Below, piece after piece: positions 8,847-17,799 of a stretch of DNA of 64,000 nt. This DNA is from Gammaproteobacteria bacterium (GTDB lineage Bacteria > Pseudomonadota > Gammaproteobacteria > DSM-16500), in NCBI GenBank assembly GCA_014132595.1, contig BMAG01000024.1, positions 1-64,000 of the forward strand, written 5' to 3'. Numbering within the stretch: the first letter of the stretch is position 1; each line of letters starts with the position of its first letter. A model generated the notes under the pieces. That model saw only the letters and a list, made by a program, of their open reading frames with translations. It searched no databases and had not been told where the DNA came from. A program made the translations under genes and the position numbers.

Positions 8847-9626
8847 ATGAATTTTAACTTCGAATTAATTTTATTTTATGCCGTTGTCATCAGCGGTCTT
8901 ATTTCTTTATTCGACATTCTTTTCCTCGCCAAAAAACGACAGCGCGCGAATGTGAAAAAAATTCCGATGATCATTGATTACGCGCGTTCTTTTTTTCCTG
9001 TGTTGTTGTTAGTTTTCCTGCTGCGCTCATTTTTGTTTGAACCTTTTCGTATTCCAAGCGGTTCGTTAAAACCAACATTAGATGTCGGCGATTTAATTTT
9101 GGTGAATAAATTTGATTATGGTATTCGTTTACCGGTGATTCATAAAAAAATCTTTGCATGGGGTGAGCCTAAGCGGGGGGATATTATGGTATTTCGTTGT
9201 CCCTATAATCCATCCATCGATTTTATTAAACGTGTTATCGGACTGCCAGGTGATCGCATTAGTTATATCGACAAAACACTTTATGTGAATGGACAAAAAG
9301 CATCACAACAATTCGTTAAAAACACAACGGATCTGGATGATGGCGGTTCGATCATTGATGTGACTTTAAAAGAAGAAGATTTCTTAGGCATTAAACATGC
9401 TATTTATCAAATGCAAGATCATCCTAATGATGATGTGAAAGAATTTGTCGTGCCCAAAGGCATGTATTATGTCATGGGAGATAATCGAGATGGCAGTGCA
9501 GATAGCCGATACTGGGGTTTTGTACCGGATGAAAATATTGTGGGTAAAGCAAAACTGATCTGGATGAGCTGGGATGGTAATCAATATAACGTTCGCTGGA
9601 ATCGAATTGGAAAAACGATTATATGA
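8847..9626 (+). CDS. lepB: Signal peptidase I
   Basis: Membrane serine protease that removes Sec and Tat signal peptides. The 259-residue protein has an N-terminal membrane helix (about residues 4-24) and a second one (about 48-63) before the periplasmic catalytic domain, the LepB topology. Catalytic Ser73 sits in RIPSGSLKPTL and the general base Lys128 in FIKRVIGLPGDR; box E is GDNRDGSADSRYWGFVP. The usual Met after the catalytic Ser (SGSM) is Leu here, a conservative change. The gene overlaps rnc by four bases (ATGA) and so is coupled to it. Confidence 0.97.
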   Translation: MNFNFELILFYAVVISGLISLFDILFLAKKRQRANVKKIPMIIDYARSFFPVLLLVFLLRSFLFEPFRIPSGSLKPTLDVGDLILVNKFDYGIRLPVIHKKIFAWGEPKRGDIMVFRCPYNPSIDFIKRVIGLPGDRISYIDKTLYVNGQKASQQFVKNTTDLDDGGSIIDVTLKEEDFLGIKHAIYQMQDHPNDDVKEFVVPKGMYYVMGDNRDGSADSRYWGFVPDENIVGKAKLIWMSWDGNQYNVRWNRIGKTII

Positions 9627-10288
9627 GTGAAGAATTGTGTCGCCTCATAGGCTATTCATTTAAAAATACCAAATTACTGAAATTGGCATTAACACATCGC
9701 AGCAGTGATACGGCGAACAATGAACGGCTTGAATTTCTCGGCGATTCAATTGTAAATTTTGTCATAGCAGAAGCCTTGTATACGCAGCTTCCTCGGGCGC
9801 AAGAAGGCGATTTAAGCCGCACACGAGCCAGTTTAATTAATCGGGATGCGCTCGGGAATTTAGCACGTGAATTGAAAATAGGACGTTTTATTCATTTAGG
9901 CCCCGGTGAAATACGAAGCGGCGGGAATGAACGTCTGTCTATTTTATCTTGCACGATGGAAGCCATTATCGGTGCTATCTTTTTAGATGCGGGTTTTGAT
10001 GTAACTCGTGAATGTATTTTAAGGTGGTATGCGCCTCTTTTAACCACTTTAAAGAAATCAGCAAGCCGCAAAGATCCCAAAACCCAATTACAAGAATATA
10101 TGCAGCGTATTCATGGCTCTCTACCCGAATATAAGGTTTTATCCTTAGAGGGTGAGTCACATGATCAGTTATTTGTAGTAAGCTGTACTATACCGAAAAC
10201 GGCAAAAGAGGCGATCGGGAAAGGTACAAGTCGACGACGTGCAGAACAGGCTGCAGCAGAACTTATGTTGGGAATGATAAAAAAATGA
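9623..10288 (+). CDS. rnc: Ribonuclease III
   Basis: Double-strand-specific endoribonuclease for rRNA and mRNA processing. The 221-residue length is typical. The signature NERLEFLGDSIVNFVIAE carries the metal ligands Glu37 and Asp41, and Glu113 lies in TMEAIIGAIFLD. The position equivalent to E. coli Asp114 is Cys110 (SILSCTMEA), a change in the acidic cluster; Glu113, the essential E117 equivalent, is intact, so activity is likely. A dsRNA-binding domain occupies about residues 150-220 (DPKTQLQEYMQ, ending with GKGTSRRRAEQAAAEL). Coupled to lepB and era by ATGA overlaps. Confidence 0.97.
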   Translation: MSEELCRLIGYSFKNTKLLKLALTHRSSDTANNERLEFLGDSIVNFVIAEALYTQLPRAQEGDLSRTRASLINRDALGNLARELKIGRFIHLGPGEIRSGGNERLSILSCTMEAIIGAIFLDAGFDVTRECILRWYAPLLTTLKKSASRKDPKTQLQEYMQRIHGSLPEYKVLSLEGESHDQLFVVSCTIPKTAKEAIGKGTSRRRAEQAAAELMLGMIKK

Positions 10289-11175
10289 ATAAAATTGAAA
10301 AATGTGGCTATGTGGCAATCATTGGGCGCCCCAATGTAGGGAAATCTACGTTATTAAATGATTTGGTGGGACAAAAAGTCAGTATTGTATCTCCAAAACC
10401 ACAAACAACACGTCAGCAGATTTTGGGCATCAAAACGGTGGATGAGGTGCAAGCGGTTTATATTGATACCCCCGGATTGCATAAAACAGAACAACGAGCG
10501 ATGAATCGTTATATGAATCGTCTGGCAAATGCGGTGATTATAGATGCCAATGTCGTTGTTTTTATGGTTGATGCCACGCGATGGTATGATGAAGATGATG
10601 CCATTTTGGAAAAACTGGCTGATGTGACAGCGCCTGTTATTTTAGCCATTAATAAAATTGATAAAGTAAAAGATAAAAGCCGCCTTCTTCCTTTTATCAG
10701 CCGCTTAAGCGAGCGATATAACTTTGCCAAAATTGTGCCGATGTCTGCGAAGAAATATGAAAATGTGGCGGAATTAGAAAAAGTCATTATGGATTTATTA
10801 CCAGAAGGTCCACATTTTTTTCCAGATGAACAAGTGACGGATAAAGATGAGCGTTTTCAGGTTGCCGAATTGATTCGAGAGAAGTTGATACAATTGACGG
10901 AACAGGAAATTCCTTACAGTACAACCGTTGTCGTAGAATCCATGAAACTTGAAGGTAATCTTTTAAATATCAGTGCTATTATTTGGGTTGAGCGTGAAGG
11001 TCAAAAGCCGATTGTGATTGGGAAGGACGGCGCACTTTTGAAAAGAATAGGGACTTTGGCGCGAAAAGATATTGAAAAGTTATTTGATAAAAAAGTATTT
11101 TTAAGATTATGGGTGAAAGTGAAAAGTGATTGGACGAATAATGAAAGACTCCTGCAAGGACTAGGTTTTGAATAA
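10285..11175 (+). CDS. era: GTPase Era
   Basis: GTPase that binds the 3' end of 16S rRNA and acts in 30S maturation. The 296 residues include G1 GRPNVGKST (residues 14-22), the switch region KPQTTRQQILGI, G3 DTPGLH (61-66) and G4 NKID, followed by a C-terminal KH domain with the VIGKDGALLKRIG loop. It overlaps rnc by four bases and closes the lepB-rnc-era operon; a large inverted repeat follows the stop. Secure. Confidence 0.98.
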   Translation: MNKIEKCGYVAIIGRPNVGKSTLLNDLVGQKVSIVSPKPQTTRQQILGIKTVDEVQAVYIDTPGLHKTEQRAMNRYMNRLANAVIIDANVVVFMVDATRWYDEDDAILEKLADVTAPVILAINKIDKVKDKSRLLPFISRLSERYNFAKIVPMSAKKYENVAELEKVIMDLLPEGPHFFPDEQVTDKDERFQVAELIREKLIQLTEQEIPYSTTVVVESMKLEGNLLNISAIIWVEREGQKPIVIGKDGALLKRIGTLARKDIEKLFDKKVFLRLWVKVKSDWTNNERLLQGLGFE

Positions 11176-11179
11176 TCCT

Positions 11180-11250
11180 TAGGACGCACCTCTCCCGCCA
11201 TTATGATGGATGTTTTTGTGAAAGATTGGGGGCGGGAGAGGTGCGTCCTA
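11180..11250. repeat. Palindromic repeat, family B, short copy (may also terminate era)
   Basis: Perfect 20-nt arms, TAGGACGCACCTCTCCCGCC at 11180-11199 and its complement at 11231-11250, enclose a 31-base loop. There is no U tract, so intrinsic termination is possible but not typical. The inner core CCTCTCCCGCC is shared with the larger element at 23538-23734. Confidence 0.85.
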
Positions 11251-11295
11251 TGCTATGTTTATTGTAAATGAGCATGATATTTTAGGAATAAGCTT

Positions 11296-13056
11296 ATGGA
11301 TGAAGCACTAAAACGGATTTTAATTGTGGATAGCAATCCAGCCATTCATGAAGATTTTCATAAAATCTTTTCTGATCAGACTCCTCATTACGTCATCGAT
11401 TCAGCTTATAAAAGTGAACAAGCAATTCATTGTGTGCAAGATGCGATAAAAGAGCAGCATCCTTATACTCTCATCTTTATTGATCTTGCTTCAGATACAG
11501 ATGGCATATCAACAATTCAGCATATATGGAAAATAGATCCCGAAGTTTGCTTTGTTTTATGCAATGCCTATTCAACCTATTCCTGGCAGAGTTTGACAGA
11601 GAAATTACAACGTCCAGATCACTTTCTTCTTTTAAATAAACCTTTCGATATCAATGAGATTCGCCAGCTAGTATTATATATCTCTACAGATGCAGATAAA
11701 AATACAGAAATCAAAGAAAAATTTAATGCGTTAGAAGAAAAAATAAAATATTTATACACGCATGATATTTTAACAGGTCTTGGTAACGTTACGTCTTTAA
11801 AAGAATGTATTGAGCATGCCATTGTTAAAGCAGAACAACGTGGAACAACTGTGGGCATTGCCTTGCTTTTTGTGGATCATTTATCAGAAATTCAAACTGT
11901 ATTTGGGTGCCACATCGTTGATGCTTTATTAAAATCAATAACAGAAAAATTAAAAGCGAATTGCACCTCAGCAGAGACGTTAATTCGGAAGAGTCATAAT
12001 GAATTTGCTATTATTTTATCGGATCAAGCAAGCGATGAAGCTCTCATTCAAAAAATTGAAAAATTATCGGCTGAATTTTTATTGCCATTGGAGATTGATA
12101 AACATTCGTTTTTTGTTTCGATGCATAGCGGCGTTGCTACTACTCAGGATGGCAAAGAAGCTGGCTCTCTATTGCAAAAAGCAGAAACTGCGCTCAGCTA
12201 TTCAAAAATACTGGGTAAGAAAAAAATTCAATTTTATTGTGCGAATTATCATGATGCGATGCTTCGCCGCGCGGAATTAATGATTTCATTACCACAAGCA
12301 TTAAAAAAAAATCAATTTGTTCTTCATTATCAACCTTTAGTTAAGGCGAATTCAAGTCAGATTATCGGTGTAGAAGCATTAATTCGCTGGCAGCACCCTG
12401 TTTTCGGTTTATTATATCCTCAAGAGTTCATTCCCCTGGCAGAAGAAACCGGTGCTATTGCCAGTTTGGGTGAATGGGTTTTAAAAACAGCGTTAACTAA
12501 AGTTAAAAAATGGCAAGAAACCCTCTATGCTGGTTTGATTATTTCAATCAATATATCCAGTTATCAATTTTGTCAACCTAACTTTGAAGGACTCTTACAA
12601 AGGCTTCTTAAAAAAACCGGACTGCTCCCTAGCCATTTAGAGCTTGAAGTGATAGCACATCCTATGTTGATGGAGACCTCGGATATATTGCAAAAAATGA
12701 ATCGCTTAAAAGAATTGGGCATGCGGTTTTCATTGGATAACTTTGGTCGAGGTTTTGCAAATCTAGATTACCTACAAGCTTTTCCCTTTGATAAGGTCAA
12801 AATTGATCGAAGTTTTGTTAAGCATATTCAATCAAACCCTAAAGAAAATATTGTGATTGAAACTATTATTTATTTGGCACAAAAAATGGGTATACAGGTT
12901 GTTGCAGAAGGGGTTGAAACACAAGCGCAAGTTGAATTTTTGTTTAATCATCATGGTGAACAAATGCAGGGATATTATTTTAGTCCGCCGCTGAGTGAAG
13001 ATGCGTGTGCCACTTTATTGCAAAAACAAGGAAGCATTATTAAAGAAGAGGGTTAA
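11296..13056 (+). CDS. REC-GGDEF-EAL protein with degenerate output domains
   Basis: A 586-residue cytoplasmic signalling protein. An N-terminal receiver domain (about residues 6-130) keeps a candidate phospho-acceptor Asp63 and the conserved Lys115 (LLNKPFD). The GGDEF domain (about 145-310) has SHNEF at 233-237 in place of GGDEF, so cyclase activity is unlikely. The EAL domain (about 325-580) keeps Glu360-Ala-Leu, KIDRSFV and AEGVET, but the DDFG motif is Asp481-Asn482-FG and the usual LEITE glutamate is lost (LELEVIAH). Phosphodiesterase activity is therefore doubtful; a c-di-GMP receptor or protein-interaction role is an inference. The next gene starts two bases after its stop, so the two probably function together. 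Confidence 0.88.
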   Translation: MDEALKRILIVDSNPAIHEDFHKIFSDQTPHYVIDSAYKSEQAIHCVQDAIKEQHPYTLIFIDLASDTDGISTIQHIWKIDPEVCFVLCNAYSTYSWQSLTEKLQRPDHFLLLNKPFDINEIRQLVLYISTDADKNTEIKEKFNALEEKIKYLYTHDILTGLGNVTSLKECIEHAIVKAEQRGTTVGIALLFVDHLSEIQTVFGCHIVDALLKSITEKLKANCTSAETLIRKSHNEFAIILSDQASDEALIQKIEKLSAEFLLPLEIDKHSFFVSMHSGVATTQDGKEAGSLLQKAETALSYSKILGKKKIQFYCANYHDAMLRRAELMISLPQALKKNQFVLHYQPLVKANSSQIIGVEALIRWQHPVFGLLYPQEFIPLAEETGAIASLGEWVLKTALTKVKKWQETLYAGLIISINISSYQFCQPNFEGLLQRLLKKTGLLPSHLELEVIAHPMLMETSDILQKMNRLKELGMRFSLDNFGRGFANLDYLQAFPFDKVKIDRSFVKHIQSNPKENIVIETIIYLAQKMGIQVVAEGVETQAQVEFLFNHHGEQMQGYYFSPPLSEDACATLLQKQGSIIKEEG

Positions 13057-13058
13057 GG

Positions 13059-13622
13059 ATGCATTCACCGACTAAGGTTTTATTATCATTAAGTGTGCTC
13101 TGGATAATTTTTTGCGGCATTGTCTATATTGGAGTGCATCATTATTTTCTTGCGGATTTATTACGTGTGGGTAATGTGGACGGTCAAGAAGTTCTCCTTA
13201 ATCGTTATCCTTTTACACAAATCATCAATCATTATTTTATTGTATTTGTTTTTATGATGTTGTTTTTGGGTATATTAGTTTGGCGTGTATTACGCGGCAT
13301 TGATAAAAATCATACGGAAATGTTACTACGTTTTCATCATACGATTGCAGAGCAAGTTAAAAATCAGGATGAGCTTAATAAAAAAAATGATTTCTTAAAA
13401 AAGCGGGCTGAAAAAGCGGATCTTATAGATGGAAAGTTTCATACTCTCTGTGATCATCTCAATAGCATTAATACAAGTTTAATGTTAGTTCGTGAAAAAG
13501 TACTAAATGCATCATCTGAAAAGGTACTGGCTGAAGAAAAAGATTTTTTAATAAAAGAATTAGATTTATTGAATTCGCATTTTAAGGGAGTTGATGAAGT
13601 TATTAAATCAATGTCGCTTTAA
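13059..13622 (+). CDS. Small membrane protein with cytoplasmic coiled coil
   Basis: 187 residues with two membrane helices (about 7-27 and 57-79) enclosing a periplasmic loop of about 30 residues, followed by a long charged helical region predicted to form coiled coil (LNKKNDFLKKRAEKADLIDG, then VLAEEKDFLIKELDLLNSHF). I recognise no named family. The topology resembles a minimal histidine-kinase or chemoreceptor sensor without the output domain. It starts two bases after the REC-GGDEF-EAL gene, so I infer a membrane partner of that regulator. Confidence 0.65.
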   Translation: MHSPTKVLLSLSVLWIIFCGIVYIGVHHYFLADLLRVGNVDGQEVLLNRYPFTQIINHYFIVFVFMMLFLGILVWRVLRGIDKNHTEMLLRFHHTIAEQVKNQDELNKKNDFLKKRAEKADLIDGKFHTLCDHLNSINTSLMLVREKVLNASSEKVLAEEKDFLIKELDLLNSHFKGVDEVIKSMSL

Positions 13623-13631
13623 AACTTTTTA

Positions 13632-13670
13632 GTGCCTTCGATGAGGGTAAGGTTCCTCCATCGAAGGCAC
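13632..13670. terminator. Hairpin between convergent genes
   Basis: Perfect 12-bp stem, GTGCCTTCGATG (13632-13643) with CATCGAAGGCAC (13659-13670), extended inward by GAGG/CCTC with one bulge. It lies between the stops of the coiled-coil gene and sohB and could act in both directions. No U tract follows on either side, so it is a strong hairpin rather than a textbook intrinsic terminator. Confidence 0.5.
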
Positions 13671-13702
13671 GAATATGAGCTTTGCCTCAGCTAGATCCCC
13701 CA

Positions 13703-14767
13703 TTAGCTTTCCTTTGTCATCCCTAAATGACCAGAATGCATTGCATAAAAAGGCAATGCGGAACTGAATTCCTTTAAGTTGCTTTTATCTAATAAATTAG
13801 CACCGCCCGAAAAAATCTTTTCACTGAATGATTTTTTAACCTGATAGCTAATTTCAAAAAGGTTAGCCTCGTTTTGCAAAGATAAGAGATAATCATCGCT
13901 TGTGGTAATACCATCCACCAAATTTAATTCAAGTGCTTCTGTGCCTAGCCAGATTTCTCCCGTTGATACTTTTTCAATATTGAGAGTCGGGCGATGGTCT
14001 TGAATCATTTTTTTAAATAGTTGATGAATTTTTTCGACTTCTTCACGTAATTTATCTCGACCTTCTTCGGTGTTTTCTCCAAAAATGGTCAACGTGCGTT
14101 TGAATTGTCCGGCTGTGACCTGTTCAAAATCAATATTTTTTTCTTTTAGCAAACGATTAAAATTAGGCAGTTGTACAATAACTCCGATAGAACCAATGAT
14201 TGCAAAGGGTGCTGCGAGAATCTTATTGGCAACGCAGGACATTAAATAACCCCCGCTTGCGGCAACTTTATCAACAATTACAGTGAGAGGAATCTGTTTT
14301 TCTCTGAAACGAGACATTTGTGCTGCGGCAAGACCATAAGCATGCACCATGCCTCCTGGGCTTTCTACACAAACGACCACTTCATCGGTGGGTTTTGCGA
14401 CTTCCAGTATCGCGGTGACCTCTTCACGTAATTCAGCAACCGCCGATGCTTTCATATCTCCTGCAAAATGAATGACAAAAACATTTTTTTGTGGGGATTT
14501 TTCGTGAGCAAGCGTTTTTTCCTTTGTCAGTGTTTTTATTTCCTTGAAATATTTTTTTAATTCTTTTTTTGAGAGCATTTCTTCAAGTAAAACCTCCTTT
14601 ATTTTTCTGTATTTTTTATTGAGATTTTTAATCTGAATTTTACCGTTGAGCTTTTCTTTTCCGCGGCCAATTAAACTTAAGATCCCCGCAAATAAGATTA
14701 AAATTAAGGCTACAATAAGAACAGCTTTTGCTGAAAATAAGAGTAATTGAAAAAGAGAATCGGACAT
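13703..14767 (-). CDS. sohB: SohB, S49 family inner-membrane serine protease
   Basis: Membrane-anchored signal-peptide-peptidase-like protease; E. coli SohB is a 349-residue relative. One N-terminal membrane helix (about residues 7-31) precedes a charged linker and the S49 domain. The nucleophile Ser171 lies in KVAASGGYLMSC and the general base Lys223 in GQFKRTLTIFG, the Ser-Lys dyad of the family. The conserved GSIGVI stretch after the nucleophile is present. It lies 15 bases downstream of the lssY-like gene on the same strand, probably in one transcript. Substrate unknown. Confidence 0.93.
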   Translation of the reverse strand: MSDSLFQLLLFSAKAVLIVALILILFAGILSLIGRGKEKLNGKIQIKNLNKKYRKIKEVLLEEMLSKKELKKYFKEIKTLTKEKTLAHEKSPQKNVFVIHFAGDMKASAVAELREEVTAILEVAKPTDEVVVCVESPGGMVHAYGLAAAQMSRFREKQIPLTVIVDKVAASGGYLMSCVANKILAAPFAIIGSIGVIVQLPNFNRLLKEKNIDFEQVTAGQFKRTLTIFGENTEEGRDKLREEVEKIHQLFKKMIQDHRPTLNIEKVSTGEIWLGTEALELNLVDGITTSDDYLLSLQNEANLFEISYQVKKSFSEKIFSGGANLLDKSNLKEFSSALPFYAMHSGHLGMTKES

Positions 14768-14782
14768 GCTTTTTTTTCTCCG

Positions 14783-16816
14783 CTAAGTTGTTTTAGGTTT
14801 AATAAGAAGGACTGGCTGGAAAAGAGTTTTCTTATGGTCCATCACCGTGACAGTCGTTTCTTTGATTTCGTAATTGGCGGGTTTTGTCGCAAATAATAAT
14901 GAAGGTGTCAAGGTGACTTCACTGGAGTGACGATGTTTAAACAGCCAACTATAGGTGCTTGGTGCGTATTCTAATGATCCCATCCAGACGGGGTTTTTAG
15001 AATCTATGATAGAAAGATAGGAGCGCCAGAAACGTAACACTAATAATTTATTACTTTTATCCTGTCGTCTGATGAGGACAAGCACCGGCGCATTATCTAA
15101 ATAAGTGGGTGAAACTAAAGGTAAGTGTTCTGTGCTATTGACCGAGGTAACACGGTAGAGCACTCTAATCCAGTCGCCTTTGGGTGCGATTTCCCATCCA
15201 TTTTCTAAGAGCAATGCTTTAATTGTATCGATGTTTTCATTCCATTGAACATTAAATATTTTAACAGGCAATCCAATACGGTTCACTCTACGCAGAGGGA
15301 AATGATTACCTTTCTGGAGCCACCACTCGTTGAATGTGACAGTATGGGTGGGCCATTCCAACATGTTGTAGGACGCTTTGAACTTATCAAACGTAAAATG
15401 GACGGAAAGTGAATAAGATAAAAACAAAGTGAAAAGTGTCGTAAGAATAAATCCTTTTGCATTCAATTTTTTTTCTGCTTTTCGGTTGTAAGATAAAATA
15501 ACCAGTAAAAGTAAGGCGGTCCCGAATAAAAGACTGCCAATGATATCCGTTAACCAATGTACGCCAAAATATAAACGAGATAAGCAGATGGCGGCTACGA
15601 TGATTCCCGCTATAAAATAAATGGGTTGTCTATAATTTTTAATTTCATAAGCTTTGATGATCAATAAAGCAAGCGTGAAATAATACATGACGGCTAACAC
15701 AGCATGACCGCTGGGGAATGAATATTGACTGCCATAATCTCCATCTACAATTCCCCAAGGACGTAGAGAATGAGTAAAAAGCTTTACCGTTTCAATGCCT
15801 CCTGCTGCAATGATACCTAATCCCAATATATGCCATGCGGTATGCATGCGTTTTGTCCAGGCAAACCAGACAAACAATGTGAGAGAAAGAGGCAGTAATA
15901 CAAATTTTTCTCCCAAGAAGGAAATATAGAGAATGATATTATCGGCAGCAGGTGTTCTCAAACTGCGGAATAAATGAAAAATGACACTGTTGATAAAAAT
16001 ATGCTGAGGACCTTCATATGAAACAAAAGTAAAGAGGTAGAAGAAAGCGAAGAGGGTGAGGAGAAAATAAAAACCTAAGGTTAATTGACCATGTGTTTTA
16101 GTGTGATCATGGTGCTTGAGTGCTGCGGTGATAATATAAAAAAAATGGGATTCTTTTAAAGCCTGCCAGAGCCAGGTTAAGAACTGATTTACTTCGTTTT
16201 GAATGAGATCGAAGGTTTTTTTGATTAACCACAAACACAAGATAATAAAAAGCCCAGTGAGCACCAACATAAAGATCACACGTGCTGCCACTTCTGAAGG
16301 CAGTTCGACAGATGCAGCACCTAATAAAATACCTGGCAGCATATACATAGGTGCCCAGCCGATAGCGGATGCAATATTTGCTAACGTAAAACGCAGCGGC
16401 TTGACACCTAGCATGCCGGCAATGACAGGAACAAGCGCACGAACGGGGCCTACGAAGCGTCCGATAAACACGCTCTTTGCGCCATGGGCATCAAAAAAGG
16501 CTCTGCCGCGCGCTAAAATCTCCGGGTGTTTTCTGAAAGGCCAAATGGTATGCAACCGATTTTTAAAATGATAACCCAACCAGTAGCTGATACTGTCACC
16601 TGCAATGGCGCCTAAAATAGCCCAAATCATGGTGGACCAAAATGGAATGATACTTGCACCGACTAAAGCACCAATTGCTGTCATCATGACAGAACCTGGA
16701 ACAATCGTTCCAATGATGGCAACGGATTCTCCTGCTGAAATAAGAAAAGTAGCAAAGCCGGCTAATTGCGGATTATTATTTAACCATTGTAAGATAGGGC
16801 TTGCAAAGTCGATCAT
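14783..16816 (-). CDS. lssY: DedA-PAP2-LssY fusion membrane protein
   Basis: A 677-residue inner-membrane protein with three parts. Residues about 1-200 are a DedA (SNARE-associated) domain, marked by ISAGESVAIIGTIVPGS, GAIAGDSISYWLGY and FIGRFVGPVRALVPVIAG. Residues about 230-450 form a PAP2 lipid phosphatase with KLFTHSLRPWG, PSGH at 368-371 and SRLYFGVHWLTD, all three acid-phosphatase motifs. The remainder is a soluble LssY-type C-terminal domain. Legionella LssY has this architecture. DedA proteins act in undecaprenyl-phosphate or phospholipid recycling and PAP2 proteins dephosphorylate lipid pyrophosphates, so a role in lipid-carrier recycling is plausible. Upstream of sohB on the same strand. 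Confidence 0.88.
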   Translation of the reverse strand: MIDFASPILQWLNNNPQLAGFATFLISAGESVAIIGTIVPGSVMMTAIGALVGASIIPFWSTMIWAILGAIAGDSISYWLGYHFKNRLHTIWPFRKHPEILARGRAFFDAHGAKSVFIGRFVGPVRALVPVIAGMLGVKPLRFTLANIASAIGWAPMYMLPGILLGAASVELPSEVAARVIFMLVLTGLFIILCLWLIKKTFDLIQNEVNQFLTWLWQALKESHFFYIITAALKHHDHTKTHGQLTLGFYFLLTLFAFFYLFTFVSYEGPQHIFINSVIFHLFRSLRTPAADNIILYISFLGEKFVLLPLSLTLFVWFAWTKRMHTAWHILGLGIIAAGGIETVKLFTHSLRPWGIVDGDYGSQYSFPSGHAVLAVMYYFTLALLIIKAYEIKNYRQPIYFIAGIIVAAICLSRLYFGVHWLTDIIGSLLFGTALLLLVILSYNRKAEKKLNAKGFILTTLFTLFLSYSLSVHFTFDKFKASYNMLEWPTHTVTFNEWWLQKGNHFPLRRVNRIGLPVKIFNVQWNENIDTIKALLLENGWEIAPKGDWIRVLYRVTSVNSTEHLPLVSPTYLDNAPVLVLIRRQDKSNKLLVLRFWRSYLSIIDSKNPVWMGSLEYAPSTYSWLFKHRHSSEVTLTPSLLFATKPANYEIKETTVTVMDHKKTLFQPVLLIKPKTT

Positions 16817-16844
16817 ATAATTCTTTTACATCCTTATTAGAACG

Positions 16845-17792
16845 CTATGAAACATGTTCTCCTGCGGCTTGTTTATCCGCATGATAAGACGATCGAACCA
16901 TAGGTCCGCTTGCTACGTTATTAAATCCCAGTTCTTCGGCAAAGACCGCAAATGATTGAAATTGTTCAGGTGTCACATATCGGGCAACGGGCATATGAAA
17001 TTGACTCGGCTGTAAATATTGCCCTATCGTTAACATATCAACGTCATGGTTTCGTAAGTCAATCAATGTTTGTTTAACTTCATCATCTGTTTCGCCGAGA
17101 CCTAACATGATACCTGATTTTGTTGGAATATGTTTGAACTGACGTTTAAATTCCTTTAACAAGTTGAGTGAATAAGCATAATCTGAACCGGGACGTGCTT
17201 GTTTATAAAGACGGGGTACGGTTTCAATATTATGATTGAAGACATCCGGTAATTCTTGTGAGGTTGCAGCGAGTGCGACATCCATGCGTCCGCGATAATC
17301 AGGTACGAGTGTTTCAATTTTAATGGAAGGATTTTTTTCACGGATCGCTTTAAGACAGGCTGCGAAATGACTTGCACCGCCATCGAGTAAATCATCACGA
17401 TCAACTGAAGTAATCACAACAAAGCGCAATCCCATCTGTGCAATGGTATTAGCTAAATTAATGGGTTCATTAGGGTCTAAAGGATCTGGTCTGCCATGGG
17501 CGACATCACAAAAACTGCAACGCCGTGTGCATTTATCTCCCATGATCATGAAAGTCGCAATACCATGACTAAAACATTCGCTGAGATTGGGACATGAGGC
17601 TTCTTCACAAACGGTGACTAAATGATTTTCCCGAAGTATTTTTTTTAATTGAGGAACGGCATTGGAAGTGGGTACACGAATTCGTATCCAGTCTGGTTTA
17701 CGTAAGGGCTTGTCGGCGGGCACAATCTTAACAGGAATTCGTGCTAGTTTTTCAGCCCCGCGTTGTTTATTATTTGGATTTTTTTGTTCCAT
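16845..17792 (-). CDS. lipA: Lipoyl synthase
   Basis: Radical-SAM enzyme that inserts two sulfurs into protein-bound octanoyl groups. 315 residues. The auxiliary 4Fe-4S cluster cysteines are Cys62, 67 and 73 ([12 protein letters not shown]), the radical-SAM cysteines Cys88, 92 and 95 (CTRRCSFC), and the C-terminal RSSYHA supplies the serine ligand of the auxiliary cluster. It follows lipB by seven bases; together they make the lipoate cofactor of 2-oxoacid dehydrogenases and the glycine cleavage system. Confidence 0.98.
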   Translation of the reverse strand: MEQKNPNNKQRGAEKLARIPVKIVPADKPLRKPDWIRIRVPTSNAVPQLKKILRENHLVTVCEEASCPNLSECFSHGIATFMIMGDKCTRRCSFCDVAHGRPDPLDPNEPINLANTIAQMGLRFVVITSVDRDDLLDGGASHFAACLKAIREKNPSIKIETLVPDYRGRMDVALAATSQELPDVFNHNIETVPRLYKQARPGSDYAYSLNLLKEFKRQFKHIPTKSGIMLGLGETDDEVKQTLIDLRNHDVDMLTIGQYLQPSQFHMPVARYVTPEQFQSFAVFAEELGFNNVASGPMVRSSYHADKQAAGEHVS

Positions 17793-17799
17793 ATCTAAC

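Noticed and set aside
16203-16571. 122-codon frame opposite the DedA part of lssY
   Set aside because: Shadow of a Gly/Ala-rich coding sequence; no start site signal.
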